From Malachius bipustulatus (lineage: Eukaryota > Arthropoda > Insecta > Coleoptera > Melyridae), in assembly GCA_910589415.1 (NCBI GenBank), contig OU342633.1, positions 16,778,858-16,842,857 on the forward strand: a stretch of 64,000 nucleotides of DNA. Reading direction: 5' to 3'. The notes beneath the pieces are model-generated. The model was not told where the DNA came from and ran no database searches. It saw only the letters and a list, made by a program, of their open reading frames with translations. Of the stretch, positions 45,801-50,600 are shown piece after piece (position 1 is the first letter of the stretch; each line of letters starts with the position of its first letter). Position numbers and translations under genes: made by a program.

Positions 45801-48800
45801 TGATGACCGAACAGGTCAAAAATCAAATACAAATAGAAATGTACACATACAAACAAAATGAGCAAAAAACAATGCAATGCAATAAAGTCAAATTCATAAT
45901 AGTTATTTACGTACAGAGGGCCGAAGGAAGAAGATTACGCCCGCGGACGAAGTTTGAGGCCCGACGCGCCAGCGGAGGGCCTTTATTCGGCTAAGGGCGT
46001 AATCTTTCCTTCGGGCAGAGGTACGTACAACGTTTTACGCACAATTGCATCAAAACAATAACAATAATATTTCTAATATAAAATAATAATTTTTGACGTT
46101 CGTTTAAAATTAATTATTTGACAGCAGCGTTTGACGTTGAATAATTAATATAATCGATAAGTCAACTTGTATTAATTTCGCAATGAGACATTCTTCAGAA
46201 GCGACTTCTGGTTGATGGAATTACTTTCCAGAATGTTTCCAACTGTGTTTTTAACTGTAGCGACCACTCGTTCCTCGTTCACACAGAGAGAGAAACAACA
46301 ACAACTCATATAGCCGATCTGATCAAAGCAACAGTAAGTGACCTGGGTGGTGTAGTGGTAAGCACATTTGACGTGTAATCAGGAGGTCAGGGGTTCGATT
46401 CCCCGCTGGGCCACGAAACTATTTTAATATTACAAATAATTAATTATATTTATAATATAATCCCTTAGTATGTTTCATAATCGCCGGGCTTTTTCTCTAC
46501 TTTACGGCCCGCCGGGCTTTTTCTCTACTTTACGGCCCGCTAGTCGTAAAGTCATAGTTTCCGCCATGATAACTAAGACGTAAACAACCAATTTTGATTC
46601 AATTGTGCGTAAAATAACAAACACATAGATAAAGAAACTGGAGACGACCAGGATCACTGAGCGCGGGAAATACTTTTAAAAACTTCATCAAGACTATAAA
46701 AGTCTATTGAATATAAGTAGAAGAATATAAAAGTAGATGGGTGACTACAAAAATTGGTTTATTTTTTTTATATTAACATGTGAGTAAAATTTCAAATAGG
46801 TACTGGAAAATTGTGTGACCTTGAAAATGTAAAAAAATTTACCTTTGGCGTTAACAACCCCTTTTAGCATGACCTTGAAAACCGAACATTTTTGCCTGCG
46901 GCGCTAGCATCCCCTCTTCCTAGCTATTTTTAAATTTTGGTTATTTTTTAGTGGCAACACCAGGACGATTTAGTGGTGAGCATAAATTTGGGTTGGCCAT
47001 ACTTCGGTAAGTTGCAGTGTGTCGTGTGTCTCTCTTTCAAGATACAGGATGACAAAGTTAATGTTAAAAGAAGTTTTTGTTGCTTTTCAAGATATTCAGT
47101 TGAAATTTCGCACAAATTTCTTTCTTATGACGACATACTTTTTGCTAGATTCTGTTCATAGAGAGTCTAAGCAAGAGTGGAGGAAATGGGGATTGGAGAA
47201 CACGTTGACCCCCAATTTGTTCCTGCACACCTACTCCTCTGGTTCAAAGGTATTGTTTTTTAGATCAAGAATTCATTTTTAAAATTTTTTTCTTAACTTT
47301 TCACATAGTATCCTACTATGTGGTTTAAATTTTAATACAGGGTGATGAAAAATCGGATTATTTTCATCACCCTGTATCAAAATTTACTCCACATACTGGG
47401 ATAAAACGTGAAAAGTTAGGATATGGACATGTAAACCGTTTTTGGATATCTTGAGCCGTTCTAGTTCTAGACTGCTTTGAAGTTGAAAATTTTCGATTTT
47501 CACTTGTTTATAACTCATAAACCGCTCAATCTAAATTCCAATGGTGAAAACCACCTGTATTCGATTTTTTCAGACATTTAAAAAATATAATAATATACAG
47601 GGTGATCCTGTTAAAATAACGAAGTAGGTGTCAACTTCCTGTATTTCCGGAAGCGCGGCCATCTTGAAAATATTTTCATTGAATTTCTCATAATCACTTA
47701 TGCCTGGAAATTTTTTATTTTGAGGTTCTAGGCCCATTAGTTTCCGAGATATAGCCGGTGGCCAGCCTTAAGCAGACACCCTGTATAAATCAAAATAATT
47801 TACGCAAAAAGAAAAAACTTAACTAATACACTAGATCACCAAAATGTAAAAAAATTTGCATCATATATATGATGCAAGTATGAAGTATACAGGGTGTCTG
47901 CTTAAGGCTGGCCACCGGCTATATCTCGGAAACTAATGGGCCTAGAACCTCAAAATAAAAAATTTCCAGACATAAGTGATCATGAGAAATTCAATGAAAA
48001 TATTTTCAAGATGGCCGCGCTTCCGGAAATACAGGAATAAATGACACCTGCTTTGTTATTTTAACAGGAACACCTGTATATTATTATATTTTTTAAATGT
48101 CTGAAAAAATCGAATACAGGTGGTTTTCACCATTGGAATTTAGATTGAGCGGTTTATGAGTTATAAACAAGTGAAAATCGAAAATTTTCAACCTCAAAGC
48201 AGTCTAGAACTAGAACGGCTCAAGATATCTGAAAACGGTTTACATGTCCCTATCCTAACTTTTCACGTTTTATCCCAGTATGTGGAGTAAATTTTGATAC
48301 AGGGTGATGAAAATTATCCGATTTTTCATCACCCTGTATTAAAATTTAAACCACATAGTAGGATACTATGTGAAAAGTTAAGATAGGGACATGTAAACCA
48401 TTTTTAGATATCTTGAGCCGTTCTAGTTCTAGACTGCTTTGAAGTTGAAAATTTTCGATTTTCACTTGTTTATAACTCATAAACCGCTCAATCTAAATTC
48501 CAATGGTGAAAACCACCTGTATTAGATTTCTTCAGACATTTAAAAAATATAATGTTTTACAGGGTGTTTCTGTTAAAATAACGAAGTAGGTGTCAACTTC
48601 CGGTATTTCCGGAAGTGCGGCCATCTTGAAAATATTTTCATTGAATTATTCTTGATCACTTATGTCTGGAAATTTTTTATTTTGAGGTTATAGGCCCATT
48701 AGTTTCCGAGATATACCCGGTGGCCAGCCTTAAGCAGACACCCTGTATACTTGTAATTCCAAGAGTCACAATGTAACTTTTTCCTGTCTTTTTTCCATCT

Positions 48801-50600
48801 TATCAACTTTTCTGATAAACTCTTTAATATTTTTCTTATAATTTGCAGTTCTAATTTCTTTAAGTTCATTTGGTAGTTTATTGAAAAACTTGATAATAGA
48901 ATTCATTAAGGAAAAAATACATTTTCTTGATTCAATTAAAAATAGAAAAGCTAAATAAATATGTGTTTTGAATTGTCATGTTACTGTTATCTTTGTTTTA
49001 TTTATAATTATTTATGTTGGAAATGTTTTTAATTGAAATTTTAATTTTGTATTTTTAGTTTGTACCTAAGCGGGGTAATTTTAATTAAATTTTTTTAAAT
49101 TAGTTTGTAAGCGGGGTATGCACCAGTTCTGCAAACAGAAAATTTCTGTTTTTCTCTGCGAGATTGCATTGCATAGATTATATTTATATACCTATGGGAT
49201 GTAATTTATCTGGTTGAATAAATAAATAAATAAAAATTCTCCATCATCCATTACATTAATAATTAATCCACCAACTTGTTTTTGCCTTATTTATCTAATC
49301 CATGTATCATCTATGTAAGTCTGTCCCAAATGCAATATAAATTTTGCATGGTTAACTTTAACATCAGTTAAATTTTCGATAATGTAACTTTTTAACGATT
49401 ATCGAAGTTAATTTTTTAATTAACGAATTAACGATTAACGAAGTTAAGTTTTAGATTAATTGTGCCCACCTTTGGTGTTTTTCTGAATAAACTTAGAAAC
49501 TGTAATATCCTGTACATATTAAAATATTTCAAATATTAAACTATGCTTATTACTCATTATTTGTAATGAAATACAAAATACATGGATTAGATTATATTCA
49601 TTGTGACTCGTGACGAGTGGGCCATTGTGCCACCTCCACTGCGACCGTAGGTCTATTGTGGCTCACATCTAGTCGTGCTACATTAACCCCATCAGGTCAG
49701 CCTCTTTAAGAAAGCTGACCATCTTGACTGTTGCTAATGTATTCAGGTCCTCCGGTGTGAGAAAGTCTCTCCCGAAGGTTTATAATCTGGTTATTCGTCT
49801 TCCTTTTTCTCAGGGGAGATTTGCTTCTCCTCCTGGTCCAGCGGAATTGAGCTGTTTATAACCCATAACCTACCTACTCGATTTACAGTGCAACCTCGAC
49901 TGCATAACTATTCTTATTGAATTTCCTCATCAATACCTATGAAAATGCAATAATATACATGTGTCCTATTAACAAAATAGACAATGTCATCATTACTGAG
50001 TCAAGGATCACCCCGTGGTAATCCTGTGGTTTGGTCTTCCAAAACACCCCTCACATGCCCATTCCACTTTTTCCACTCATGTCGCTCACAGGGTTGCTGC
50101 ATTAAATCAGGTCTTTGGTCAAGGTAGGGTTTTTTTTCCTTTAAATGTCCCTAAAATTTAAAAAAAACCTACCCTGACCAAAGACCTGATTTAATGCAGC
50201 AACACTGTGACTGTTGTGAGAGACGCGAGTGGAAAAAGTGGAATGGGCATGTGAGGGGTGTTTTGGAAGACTAAACAACAGGATAACCCACCCCGTGTAT
50301 AAAAAATACATCAATAAAAATTAAATTAAATTATAAACTGACCCGGATTTGCCATGTTTCTCAAAACTCAAGAACTTGCAAACTTTAAGATTTAATAGCC
50401 TATAACAGACAATAAGTAGGTGGGTATTAGATTTTTTTTAGGTAGGTACACAATATTAGTAAGATTACACTCTCTGAAACTTTCGCTGTTAGAAAACCAG
50501 GTGGTTAACAAAAAAAAAGGACAGGGTAAAAGATCTATAATAGCTTCTTACCAGGGTCCCACTTTTCTCTTGTACCATTAGCCATCGCTGAAGTTGTCAT
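18684..50600 (-). CDS. metro: MAGUK p55 scaffold protein, MPP7/metro type (nine coding exons)
   Basis: A complete coding region was assembled from nine exons, each bounded by GT and AG and joining in phase to 592 codons: 50552-50600, 42003-42283, 41813-41944, 38798-38965, 25321-25517, 25098-25213, 23842-24156, 23383-23726, 18684-18860. Domain order is two L27 (residues 17-140), PDZ (about 150-220), SH3 (about 228-300), a proline-rich HOOK, and a guanylate-kinase-like domain (about 385-592). Human MPP7 is close in length (576). The PDZ core [20 protein letters not shown], the [10 protein letters not shown] loop and the WVPASWV ending favour MPP7/MPP3 over MPP5 or CASK. Such proteins anchor polarity and synaptic complexes with Lin-7 and Dlg. 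Introns of 58 bp to 13 kb hold most of the window's transposons. The symbol is by family resemblance. Confidence 0.92.
18861..19099. other. MPP7/metro intron 8, unique part
   Basis: Short intronic stretch before the non-LTR retrotransposon remains. No feature is recognised. Confidence 0.5.
19162..19266 (+). pseudogene. Inverted C-terminal scrap of non-LTR ORF2
   Basis: On the plus strand, [18 protein letters not shown] then [11 protein letters not shown] is the usual extreme C-terminus of Jockey/CR1-like ORF2. It would directly continue the RT fragment that ends in HIAMFQ at 19421, but it lies in reverse orientation 155 bp away. Both sides share ATGTTTCA, a microhomology at the likely breakpoint. 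Confidence 0.6.
19421..20257 (-). pseudogene. Reverse transcriptase, palm/thumb fragment
   Basis: Contains [20 protein letters not shown] and the catalytic YADD (in [14 protein letters not shown]), followed by typical thumb-region sequence ([17 protein letters not shown]) and a Cys-containing connection ([13 protein letters not shown]). The Met start is inside the original frame. A deletion of roughly 30 codons and a frame change separate it from the upstream fragment. It loses homology after HIAMFQ, where an inversion begins. Confidence 0.85.
20254..21160 (-). pseudogene. Reverse transcriptase, fingers/palm fragment with stop codon
   Basis: Starts with a basic linker ([10 protein letters not shown]) and runs through [20 protein letters not shown] and the RT entry block [12 protein letters not shown]. 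One in-frame TGA at 20572-20574 interrupts it, in a position where the family usually has Arg-Pro. After the stop the same frame continues [30 protein letters not shown] and [13 protein letters not shown], which carries the first catalytic Asp. The frame is lost before the GVPQGS block. Confidence 0.82.
21161..21936. mobile_element. pogo-like MITE inside the non-LTR element
   Basis: TACAGTCAAACCTGGATAAC at the left is mirrored by TTATCCAGGTTTGACTGTA at the right, with TA at each end. Subterminal GTTTCCGGCTT/TTATACAGG-like motifs repeat in both halves. It splits the non-LTR ORF cleanly: removing it brings the endonuclease linker and RT back into register. No transposase ORF. Confidence 0.78.
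21938..22431 (-). pseudogene. Non-LTR endonuclease domain, C-terminal fragment
   Basis: Encodes [28 protein letters not shown] and a terminal [10 protein letters not shown], the final motifs of the exonuclease-endonuclease-phosphatase fold used by non-LTR elements to nick target DNA. The N-terminal catalytic part is missing; the fragment is cut at a palindromic MITE (22432-22699). It ends in [10 protein letters not shown] just before the pogo-like MITE. Confidence 0.75.
22432..22699. mobile_element. Palindromic MITE (268 bp)
   Basis: AAGTATACTCA at the left and TGAGTATACTT at the right, followed inward by TTAATAAATAAAAGAGTGAA and its near-complement. It abuts the 5' truncation point of the non-LTR element. 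Non-coding. Confidence 0.55.
22700..23382. other. MPP7/metro intron 8, proximal part
   Basis: AT-rich intron sequence; no repeat boundaries or RNA features are recognised. Confidence 0.5.
23383..23726 (-). CDS. metro: MPP7/metro exon 8: guanylate-kinase-like core
   Basis: Residues 420-534. It reads [17 protein letters not shown], then [18 protein letters not shown] and [20 protein letters not shown], the nucleotide-binding-like and lid regions of MAGUK guanylate kinase domains. Flanking AG and GT fit, and the phase matches exons 7 and 9. Confidence 0.93.
23842..24156 (-). CDS. metro: MPP7/metro exon 7: HOOK and start of GK-like domain
   Basis: Residues 315-419. A proline/serine-rich stretch ([18 protein letters not shown]) precedes [13 protein letters not shown], the YEEV strand, and the degenerate P-loop [14 protein letters not shown]. 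In the P-loop the usual GK lysine-Ser/Thr is replaced by Arg-Asn, as expected for a catalytically dead MAGUK domain. The basic band-4.1-binding patch found in vertebrate HOOK regions is not evident, so an alternative exon may exist. Confidence 0.9.
24208..24915. mobile_element. Foldback element in MPP7/metro intron 6
   Basis: GAATCCTTATGGACATTGGC at the left is mirrored by CAATTTCCATAAGGATT at the right. Further inverted blocks surround TCAAATTTG and ATCAGAAGTCTCTATGGGCA. About 700 bp, non-coding, with approximate edges. It nearly fills the 941-bp intron. Confidence 0.6.
25098..25213 (-). CDS. metro: MPP7/metro exon 6: SH3 end
   Basis: Residues 276-314. It completes the WW pair at the exon junction and continues [20 protein letters not shown], then [10 protein letters not shown], the last SH3 strands and start of HOOK. 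Intron 5 upstream is only 107 bp. Confidence 0.92.
25321..25517 (-). CDS. metro: MPP7/metro exon 5: PDZ end and SH3
   Basis: Residues 211-275. [19 protein letters not shown] closes the [18 protein letters not shown] then [20 protein letters not shown] form the SH3 core, matching the MPP7/MPP3 pattern. Acceptor and donor are canonical; the donor splits a Trp codon shared with exon 6. Confidence 0.93.
25518..27331. other. MPP7/metro intron 4, 3' part
   Basis: AT-rich intron. The only recognisable item is a single pogo/Tigger-like end, CAGTAGAAGCTCGATTATCC near 26975. An adjoining minus-strand frame ([20 protein letters not shown]) extends to about 27155 and may be an eroded element. The rest shows nothing. 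Confidence 0.4.
27784..28002 (-). pseudogene. IS630-like transposase, C-terminal fragment
   Basis: Encodes [20 protein letters not shown], the region around the third catalytic acid (Glu within NPTELVW) followed by a helical tail (EQWNAKFDH). The catalytic HPDLNP-type lead-in is altered. Separated from the middle fragment by about 70 bp and a frame change. Confidence 0.7.
28073..28442 (-). pseudogene. IS630-like transposase, middle fragments
   Basis: Two overlapping frames. The first carries [37 protein letters not shown] and the strands after the first catalytic position. The family normally has Asp before Glu-Thr-Tyr, and here it is Asn. The second carries [20 protein letters not shown] and [12 protein letters not shown], which normally follow the second catalytic Asp. 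The missing link between them suggests an internal deletion. Confidence 0.7.
28525..28980 (-). pseudogene. IS630-like transposase, N-terminal HTH fragment
   Basis: 151 codons. The helix-turn-helix segment [20 protein letters not shown] is typical of the DNA-binding domain of Tc1/IS630-type transposases. A basic hinge ([20 protein letters not shown]) and a second helical unit follow. It precedes the catalytic fragments on the same strand. Confidence 0.7.
29596..29627 (+). promoter_or_regulatory. LTR core promoter (TATA plus initiator)
   Basis: TATAAATA at 29596-29603 lies 28 nt upstream of the A of an arthropod-type initiator TCAGTC (29622-29627). A start at about 29624 would define the beginning of R. 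The identical copy in the 3' LTR is at 35114-35145. Confidence 0.7.
30344..30349 (+). terminator. LTR poly(A) signal
   Basis: AATAAA followed by T-rich DNA. In the 3' LTR it lies at 35862-35867 and would end the genomic RNA, giving an R region of more than 700 nt. Confidence 0.55.
30970..30987 (+). promoter_or_regulatory. Primer-binding site, tRNA-Lys type
   Basis: TGGCGCCCGAGCAGGGAC starts seven bases after the 5' LTR. It is complementary to the 3' end expected of a lysine tRNA of the type used by lentiviruses and by Osvaldo-like elements. The offset from the LTR is a little larger than usual. Confidence 0.8.
31198..32736 (+). CDS. gag: Gag polyprotein of LTR retrotransposon
   Basis: 512 codons. 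Residues 40-75 form a SAP-like basic helix pair ([20 protein letters not shown]). A Pro/Ala-rich linker contains an internal duplication of [15 protein letters not shown] retrotransposon gag (capsid-like) domain spans about 220-375, with [20 protein letters not shown] and [11 protein letters not shown]. After an alanine-rich stretch come two zinc knuckles, [14 protein letters not shown] and [16 protein letters not shown], the nucleocapsid RNA-binding part. The start fits: it is the first long-frame Met after the PBS leader. A slippery site seven codons before the stop would divert some ribosomes into the protease frame. GC content is far higher than in the flanking intron. Confidence 0.93.
   Translation: MSKNEGEEDQLGACGTTVETSSESDPFNCLADPEAPEIRTSWIYKLKKDELDRELAKLGRPHEGTVEEKRRLLAGWFKSLTGSRPNPPAKSETTAPEHAAPPISATVMTPTVTTWTAPKFVPASAAAYPLAWTAPASQPPPPPTMLPPPVTQTCVPTSASTHHFTGTAPASQPPPPPTMLPPPSMRPFTPPTSTFYTLPLHVPAGGQPARSRAEPMEPPNVTSWSLRYDGRSDAADFLERLEELREIYGVSEARMLHAMPLLLEGECLAWYRNNSMVMTTWSGFLQAFRNYFQRNDYLFHLEAEISRRVQGPYEDVLQYITAMQTLCRRHGAISPHRELDWVKRNLRPELKQLLWSRRYEDVRALMEDAKTAQEVLAELRSASSAAARSIAAPKAAAPVAAAPDTAAANRSRQAREEWQPRSRQERTPSPPRRAIEDSKTALVPAERKVVRFTPPTLGRDNSRAICWRCGEAGHYRSQCTGQPKLFCSRCERPGILSRECDCPHPGNEMRGG
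32712..32764 (+). promoter_or_regulatory. -1 ribosomal frameshift signal between gag and protease
   Basis: The heptamer GGGAAAC (32712-32718) is in the gag zero frame as G GGA AAC, the canonical X XXY YYZ pattern. After a 7-nt spacer, GGGGCGGGTA (32726-32735) pairs perfectly with TACCCGCCCC (32755-32764) across a 19-nt loop. The stem covers the gag stop codon. Slipping back one base enters exactly the frame of the downstream protease ORF. Confidence 0.85.
32718..34634 (+). CDS. pro: Protease and basic extension, expressed by -1 frameshift
   Basis: This frame is open from 32448, but the part used after frameshifting begins at about 32718. An Ala-rich linker leads to a retropepsin (about 32925-33280) with the catalytic [13 protein letters not shown] and the later LVLGMDTLG flap-proximal block. 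There is no reverse transcriptase after it. Instead a very basic, low-complexity region follows. It contains [16 protein letters not shown] (about 33931-33978), which looks like the extreme C-terminal motif of gypsy RNase H. Next comes a second pair of zinc knuckles, [14 protein letters not shown] and [16 protein letters not shown], closely resembling those of gag. This is a pol gene with its catalytic middle deleted and rejoined. The ATG at 32448 lies inside gag and is unlikely to be used. Confidence 0.82.
   Translation, partial: RDAGRVNTPVQRIPAPNNRKAPSAAVTAAAPIDTAAAVTAAPIDTSAAAPSADAAPIATPGTAAANSLDPETRPFLIVSIKGKKFEALIDTGATRSFIGQRVIQHCREKGVRVRKYQGTSARVADGTSVPIREKFLLDLIIGQEKLQVAGLALPTSPVDLVLGMDTLGYTDFSLDLGTREARIKGQRYPLRAPPMGNDRRKASGVAQFRTAESGLIATFGNHAVTAQKHQHHQLPTGETAAPLRPRPANAVGGTNDRSLTGRKSSQPRRSRMVTGPAPALSQLHQGRVRRSSTAAVPNAETMPALGERPTKPRRRRNRPRVRSKVARRQPASTSPILGASVLGASVAAAQSTDMAPIAPEPAPTALEPALAGDFSQQQRCQLGEFPKRQMAEFAKVRGTTDMASHRIKGASNEMDDFLSRSATDKPKYRGTRMSDSEFELTYEFRTPPSTSCTFTDTPSPEPGPPVGYSPPGSRKTSTEEGPPPPPKTEVHRGEVRQSRSASKRDAVLCWRCGDIGHYRSACGGVAKLFCSRCRREGVLSRNCPCSAGSAPSRRQKTQDGATRSRRTGGSPTRQLAAISTADKAFQCPFCARQAVHRRGISETGASTDAYTSYQAVRRPTTSTARFEKWRGPGNARLS
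34784..34796 (+). promoter_or_regulatory. Polypurine tract
   Basis: GAGGGAGGGG then TGA immediately before the 3' LTR fits the primer for plus-strand DNA synthesis. A small hairpin (AAAACGAAA / TTTCGTTTT) sits just upstream. Confidence 0.7.
34797..36480 (+). repeat. 3' LTR
   Basis: Near-identical copy of the 5' LTR at an offset of 5,518 bp, with the same TATA, poly(A) and U5 PBS-like motif (36406-36418). Followed by GACA, the target duplication. Confidence 0.95.
36485..37188. other. MPP7/metro intron 4, between LTR element and mariner
   Basis: Intron sequence with short direct repeats of ATTTCGGATA and CCACGATAAA near 36860-36975. No gene or element boundary is recognised. Confidence 0.5.
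37189..38365 (+). mobile_element. mariner transposon, inactive
   Basis: Inverted ends ACGAGGTGTGGCTATTAAAT / ATTTAATAGCCAGACCTCGT with TA at both edges. The interior encodes pieces of a mariner transposase with stops, an internal deletion and a changed catalytic residue. About 1.18 kb, near the usual 1.3 kb. Confidence 0.9.
37387..38303 (+). pseudogene. mariner transposase pseudogene
   Basis: The N-terminal HTH part is intact for about 130 codons: [20 protein letters not shown], then [10 protein letters not shown] and the second HTH around [12 protein letters not shown] stop at 37804 falls at the first catalytic motif, where Tyr now precedes Glu-Thr-Trp in place of Asp. Later frames keep [19 protein letters not shown], then [16 protein letters not shown] and [17 protein letters not shown] with the third catalytic Asp. 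Material between the second-strand region and NAPAHN is missing. It cannot make a working enzyme. Confidence 0.9.
38366..38797. other. MPP7/metro intron 4, 5' end
   Basis: Intronic DNA before the PDZ exon donor; nothing recognised. Confidence 0.5.
38798..38965 (-). CDS. metro: MPP7/metro exon 4: PDZ domain
   Basis: Residues 155-210: [40 protein letters not shown] and [16 protein letters not shown]. This is the PDZ core and the most diagnostic exon: vertebrate MPP7 and MPP3 are nearly the same here, while MPP5 and CASK differ. Exactly 56 codons, phase 0 at both ends. Confidence 0.95.
38966..39712. other. MPP7/metro intron 3, distal part
   Basis: AT-rich intron without a recognised element. 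Confidence 0.5.
39713..40472. mobile_element. Foldback element with ACAGGGTG ends
   Basis: GTACAGGGTGATTTTCAAGT at the left with an internal AACACCCTGTAGAATTCATT, mirrored at the right by GAATTCTACAGGGTGTTAAA and a final AATCACTCTGTA. A related single arm lies at 41561-41697. An (AAT)n microsatellite at 39924-39949 is inside. Edges approximate. Confidence 0.55.
39924..39949. repeat. (AAT)n microsatellite
   Basis: About eight tandem AAT units inside the foldback element. Confidence 0.8.
40473..41812. other. MPP7/metro intron 3, proximal part
   Basis: Contains a lone TATACAGGGTGATGG end at about 40808 and a second copy of one foldback arm at 41561-41697 (GGGCTAGACTCTCATTTTTT and ATTCTACAGGGTGTTAAAA). 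No gene. Confidence 0.5.
41813..41944 (-). CDS. metro: MPP7/metro exon 3: L27 end to PDZ lead-in
   Basis: Residues 111-154: [20 protein letters not shown], then [17 protein letters not shown]. The AHDAVAQK block and the VKxxEPL run into the PDZ are conserved in MPP7/MPP3. 44 codons, phase 0. Confidence 0.93.
42003..42283 (-). CDS. metro: MPP7/metro exon 2: L27 domains
   Basis: Residues 17-110. Two helical L27 units: [20 protein letters not shown] then [20 protein letters not shown], and a second around [20 protein letters not shown] with [12 protein letters not shown]27 domains bind partners such as Lin-7 and Dlg. The first codon is completed by one base from exon 1. Intron 2 is only 58 bp. 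Confidence 0.93.
42284..43547. other. MPP7/metro intron 1, distal part
   Basis: Holds a pogo-like single end CAGTAGAGTCTCTGTTATCC near 42632 and a palindromic MITE (42766-43030). The minus-strand frame at 42955-43263 overlaps the MITE and looks like chance. Confidence 0.45.
42766..43030. mobile_element. Palindromic MITE (about 265 bp)
   Basis: CGCACCACTGCTGCAGAAGT / CTCCTGCAGCAGGGGTGCG, then GACACAACTCAAAA and its exact complement, form the arms. Non-coding. Confidence 0.55.
43548..44946. mobile_element. TIR element with subterminal CGCTCCGTTTTCCTG repeats (1.4 kb)
   Basis: TACGGCAGCCCGTTACCAA at the left is mirrored by TTGGTAACGGGCTGCCGTA at the right, with TA at the edges. Variants of CCCGCTCCGTTTTCCTG occur near 43560, 43727, 43868, 44008 and, inverted, near 44760. 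A short acidic minus-strand frame at 44210-44306 may be part of a lost transposase. No catalytic domain. Confidence 0.6.
44210..44306 (-). pseudogene. Acidic peptide remnant
   Basis: The minus strand reads [19 protein letters not shown] then [10 protein letters not shown] and stop, preceded by a splice-acceptor-like CAG. Such Asp/Glu/Ser runs are common at the N-termini of cut-and-paste transposases, but nothing else supports the assignment. Confidence 0.25.
46340..46413 (+). tRNA. tRNA-Thr(UGU)-like sequence, probably a pseudogene or SINE head
   Basis: 74 nt with a Pol III A box (TGGTGTAGTGG) and a perfect B box (GGTTCGATTCC). The T stem-loop GGGG-TTCGATT-CCCC is intact. The anticodon arm TTTGA / TCAGG with loop CGTGTAA places TGT at 34-36, but position 33 is G where U is nearly invariant. 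The acceptor stem GACCTGG / CTGGGCC has one mismatch and two wobbles. No CCA is expected in eukaryotic DNA. These defects argue for a decayed or SINE-derived copy. Confidence 0.5.
46483..46538. repeat. 28-bp perfect tandem duplication
   Basis: Two adjacent copies of a unit beginning GCCGGGCTTTTTCTCTAC and ending TTTACGGCCC, each with short inverted GGGC/GCCC ends. Confidence 0.85.
47333..48756. mobile_element. Compound nested foldback of ACAGGGTG elements
   Basis: Three copies of a roughly 180-bp unit with ends TACAGGGTG... and ...AAGCAGACACCCTGTA lie at about 47604-47786 (+), 47888-48081 (-) and 48557-48751 (+). They are inserted in a larger palindrome built from GAGTTATAAACAAGTGAAAA modules. 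A second unit with ends ACAGGGTGATGAAAAT / ATCACCCTGTAT occurs at 47334 and 48299. Non-coding. Confidence 0.7.
49678..49776 (-). pseudogene. Possible non-LTR ORF tail
   Basis: The minus strand reads [19 protein letters not shown] then [12 protein letters not shown] and stop, a pattern I associate with the end of I/R1-type ORF2. The frame closes upstream within a few codons. Low certainty. Confidence 0.25.
50008..50298. mobile_element. Foldback element in intron 1
   Basis: Arms of about 115 bp (50014-50129 and 50167-50290) share AAAACACCCCTCACATGCCC, GGTCTTTGGTCAAGGTAGGG and GTTGCTGCATTAAATCAGG in mirror form. The central loop is under 40 bp. Confidence 0.7.
50552..50600 (-). CDS. metro: MPP7/metro exon 1: start codon
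   Basis: AAAATG opens [16 protein letters not shown] plus one base, then the donor GTAAGA. The spare base completes the first codon of exon 2 exactly. No earlier in-frame Met or acceptor is needed. Upstream sequence (to about 50640) is probably 5' UTR; its own start is not clear. Confidence 0.8.

Larger units (their letters stand above)
45915..46620. repeat. Inverted-repeat unit with GC-rich hairpin
   Basis: GAAGGAAGAAGATTACGCCC (about 45923) is mirrored by GGGCGTAATCTTTCCTTC (45994-46011), enclosing GC-rich DNA unlike its surroundings. A wider pair, GTTTTACGCACAATTG (about 46032) and CAATTGTGCGTAAAATAAC (about 46600), brackets the tRNA-like gene and the 28-bp tandem repeat. Confidence 0.5.
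45131..49475. mobile_element. hAT-like element shell with nested insertions (4.3 kb)
   Basis: CAGAGGTGGGCATTGAC at the left and TTGTGCCCACCTTTGG at the right are inverted. Inward, TTAATCGTTAATTAACGAAC and its mirrored variants continue. An imperfect 8-bp duplication, TGTTTTCC / TGTTTTTC, flanks it. No transposase is found. The interior holds a GC-rich hairpin, a tRNA-like sequence, a tandem repeat and nested foldbacks. Confidence 0.5.
49476..50551. other. MPP7/metro intron 1, proximal part
   Basis: Contains a possible retrotransposon ORF tail (49678-49776) and a foldback (50008-50298). Otherwise AT-rich. Confidence 0.45.

Noticed and set aside
46340..46413. Functional tRNA-Thr
   Set aside because: G at position 33 and a weak acceptor stem argue for a pseudogene or SINE-derived copy; kept as tRNA-like only.
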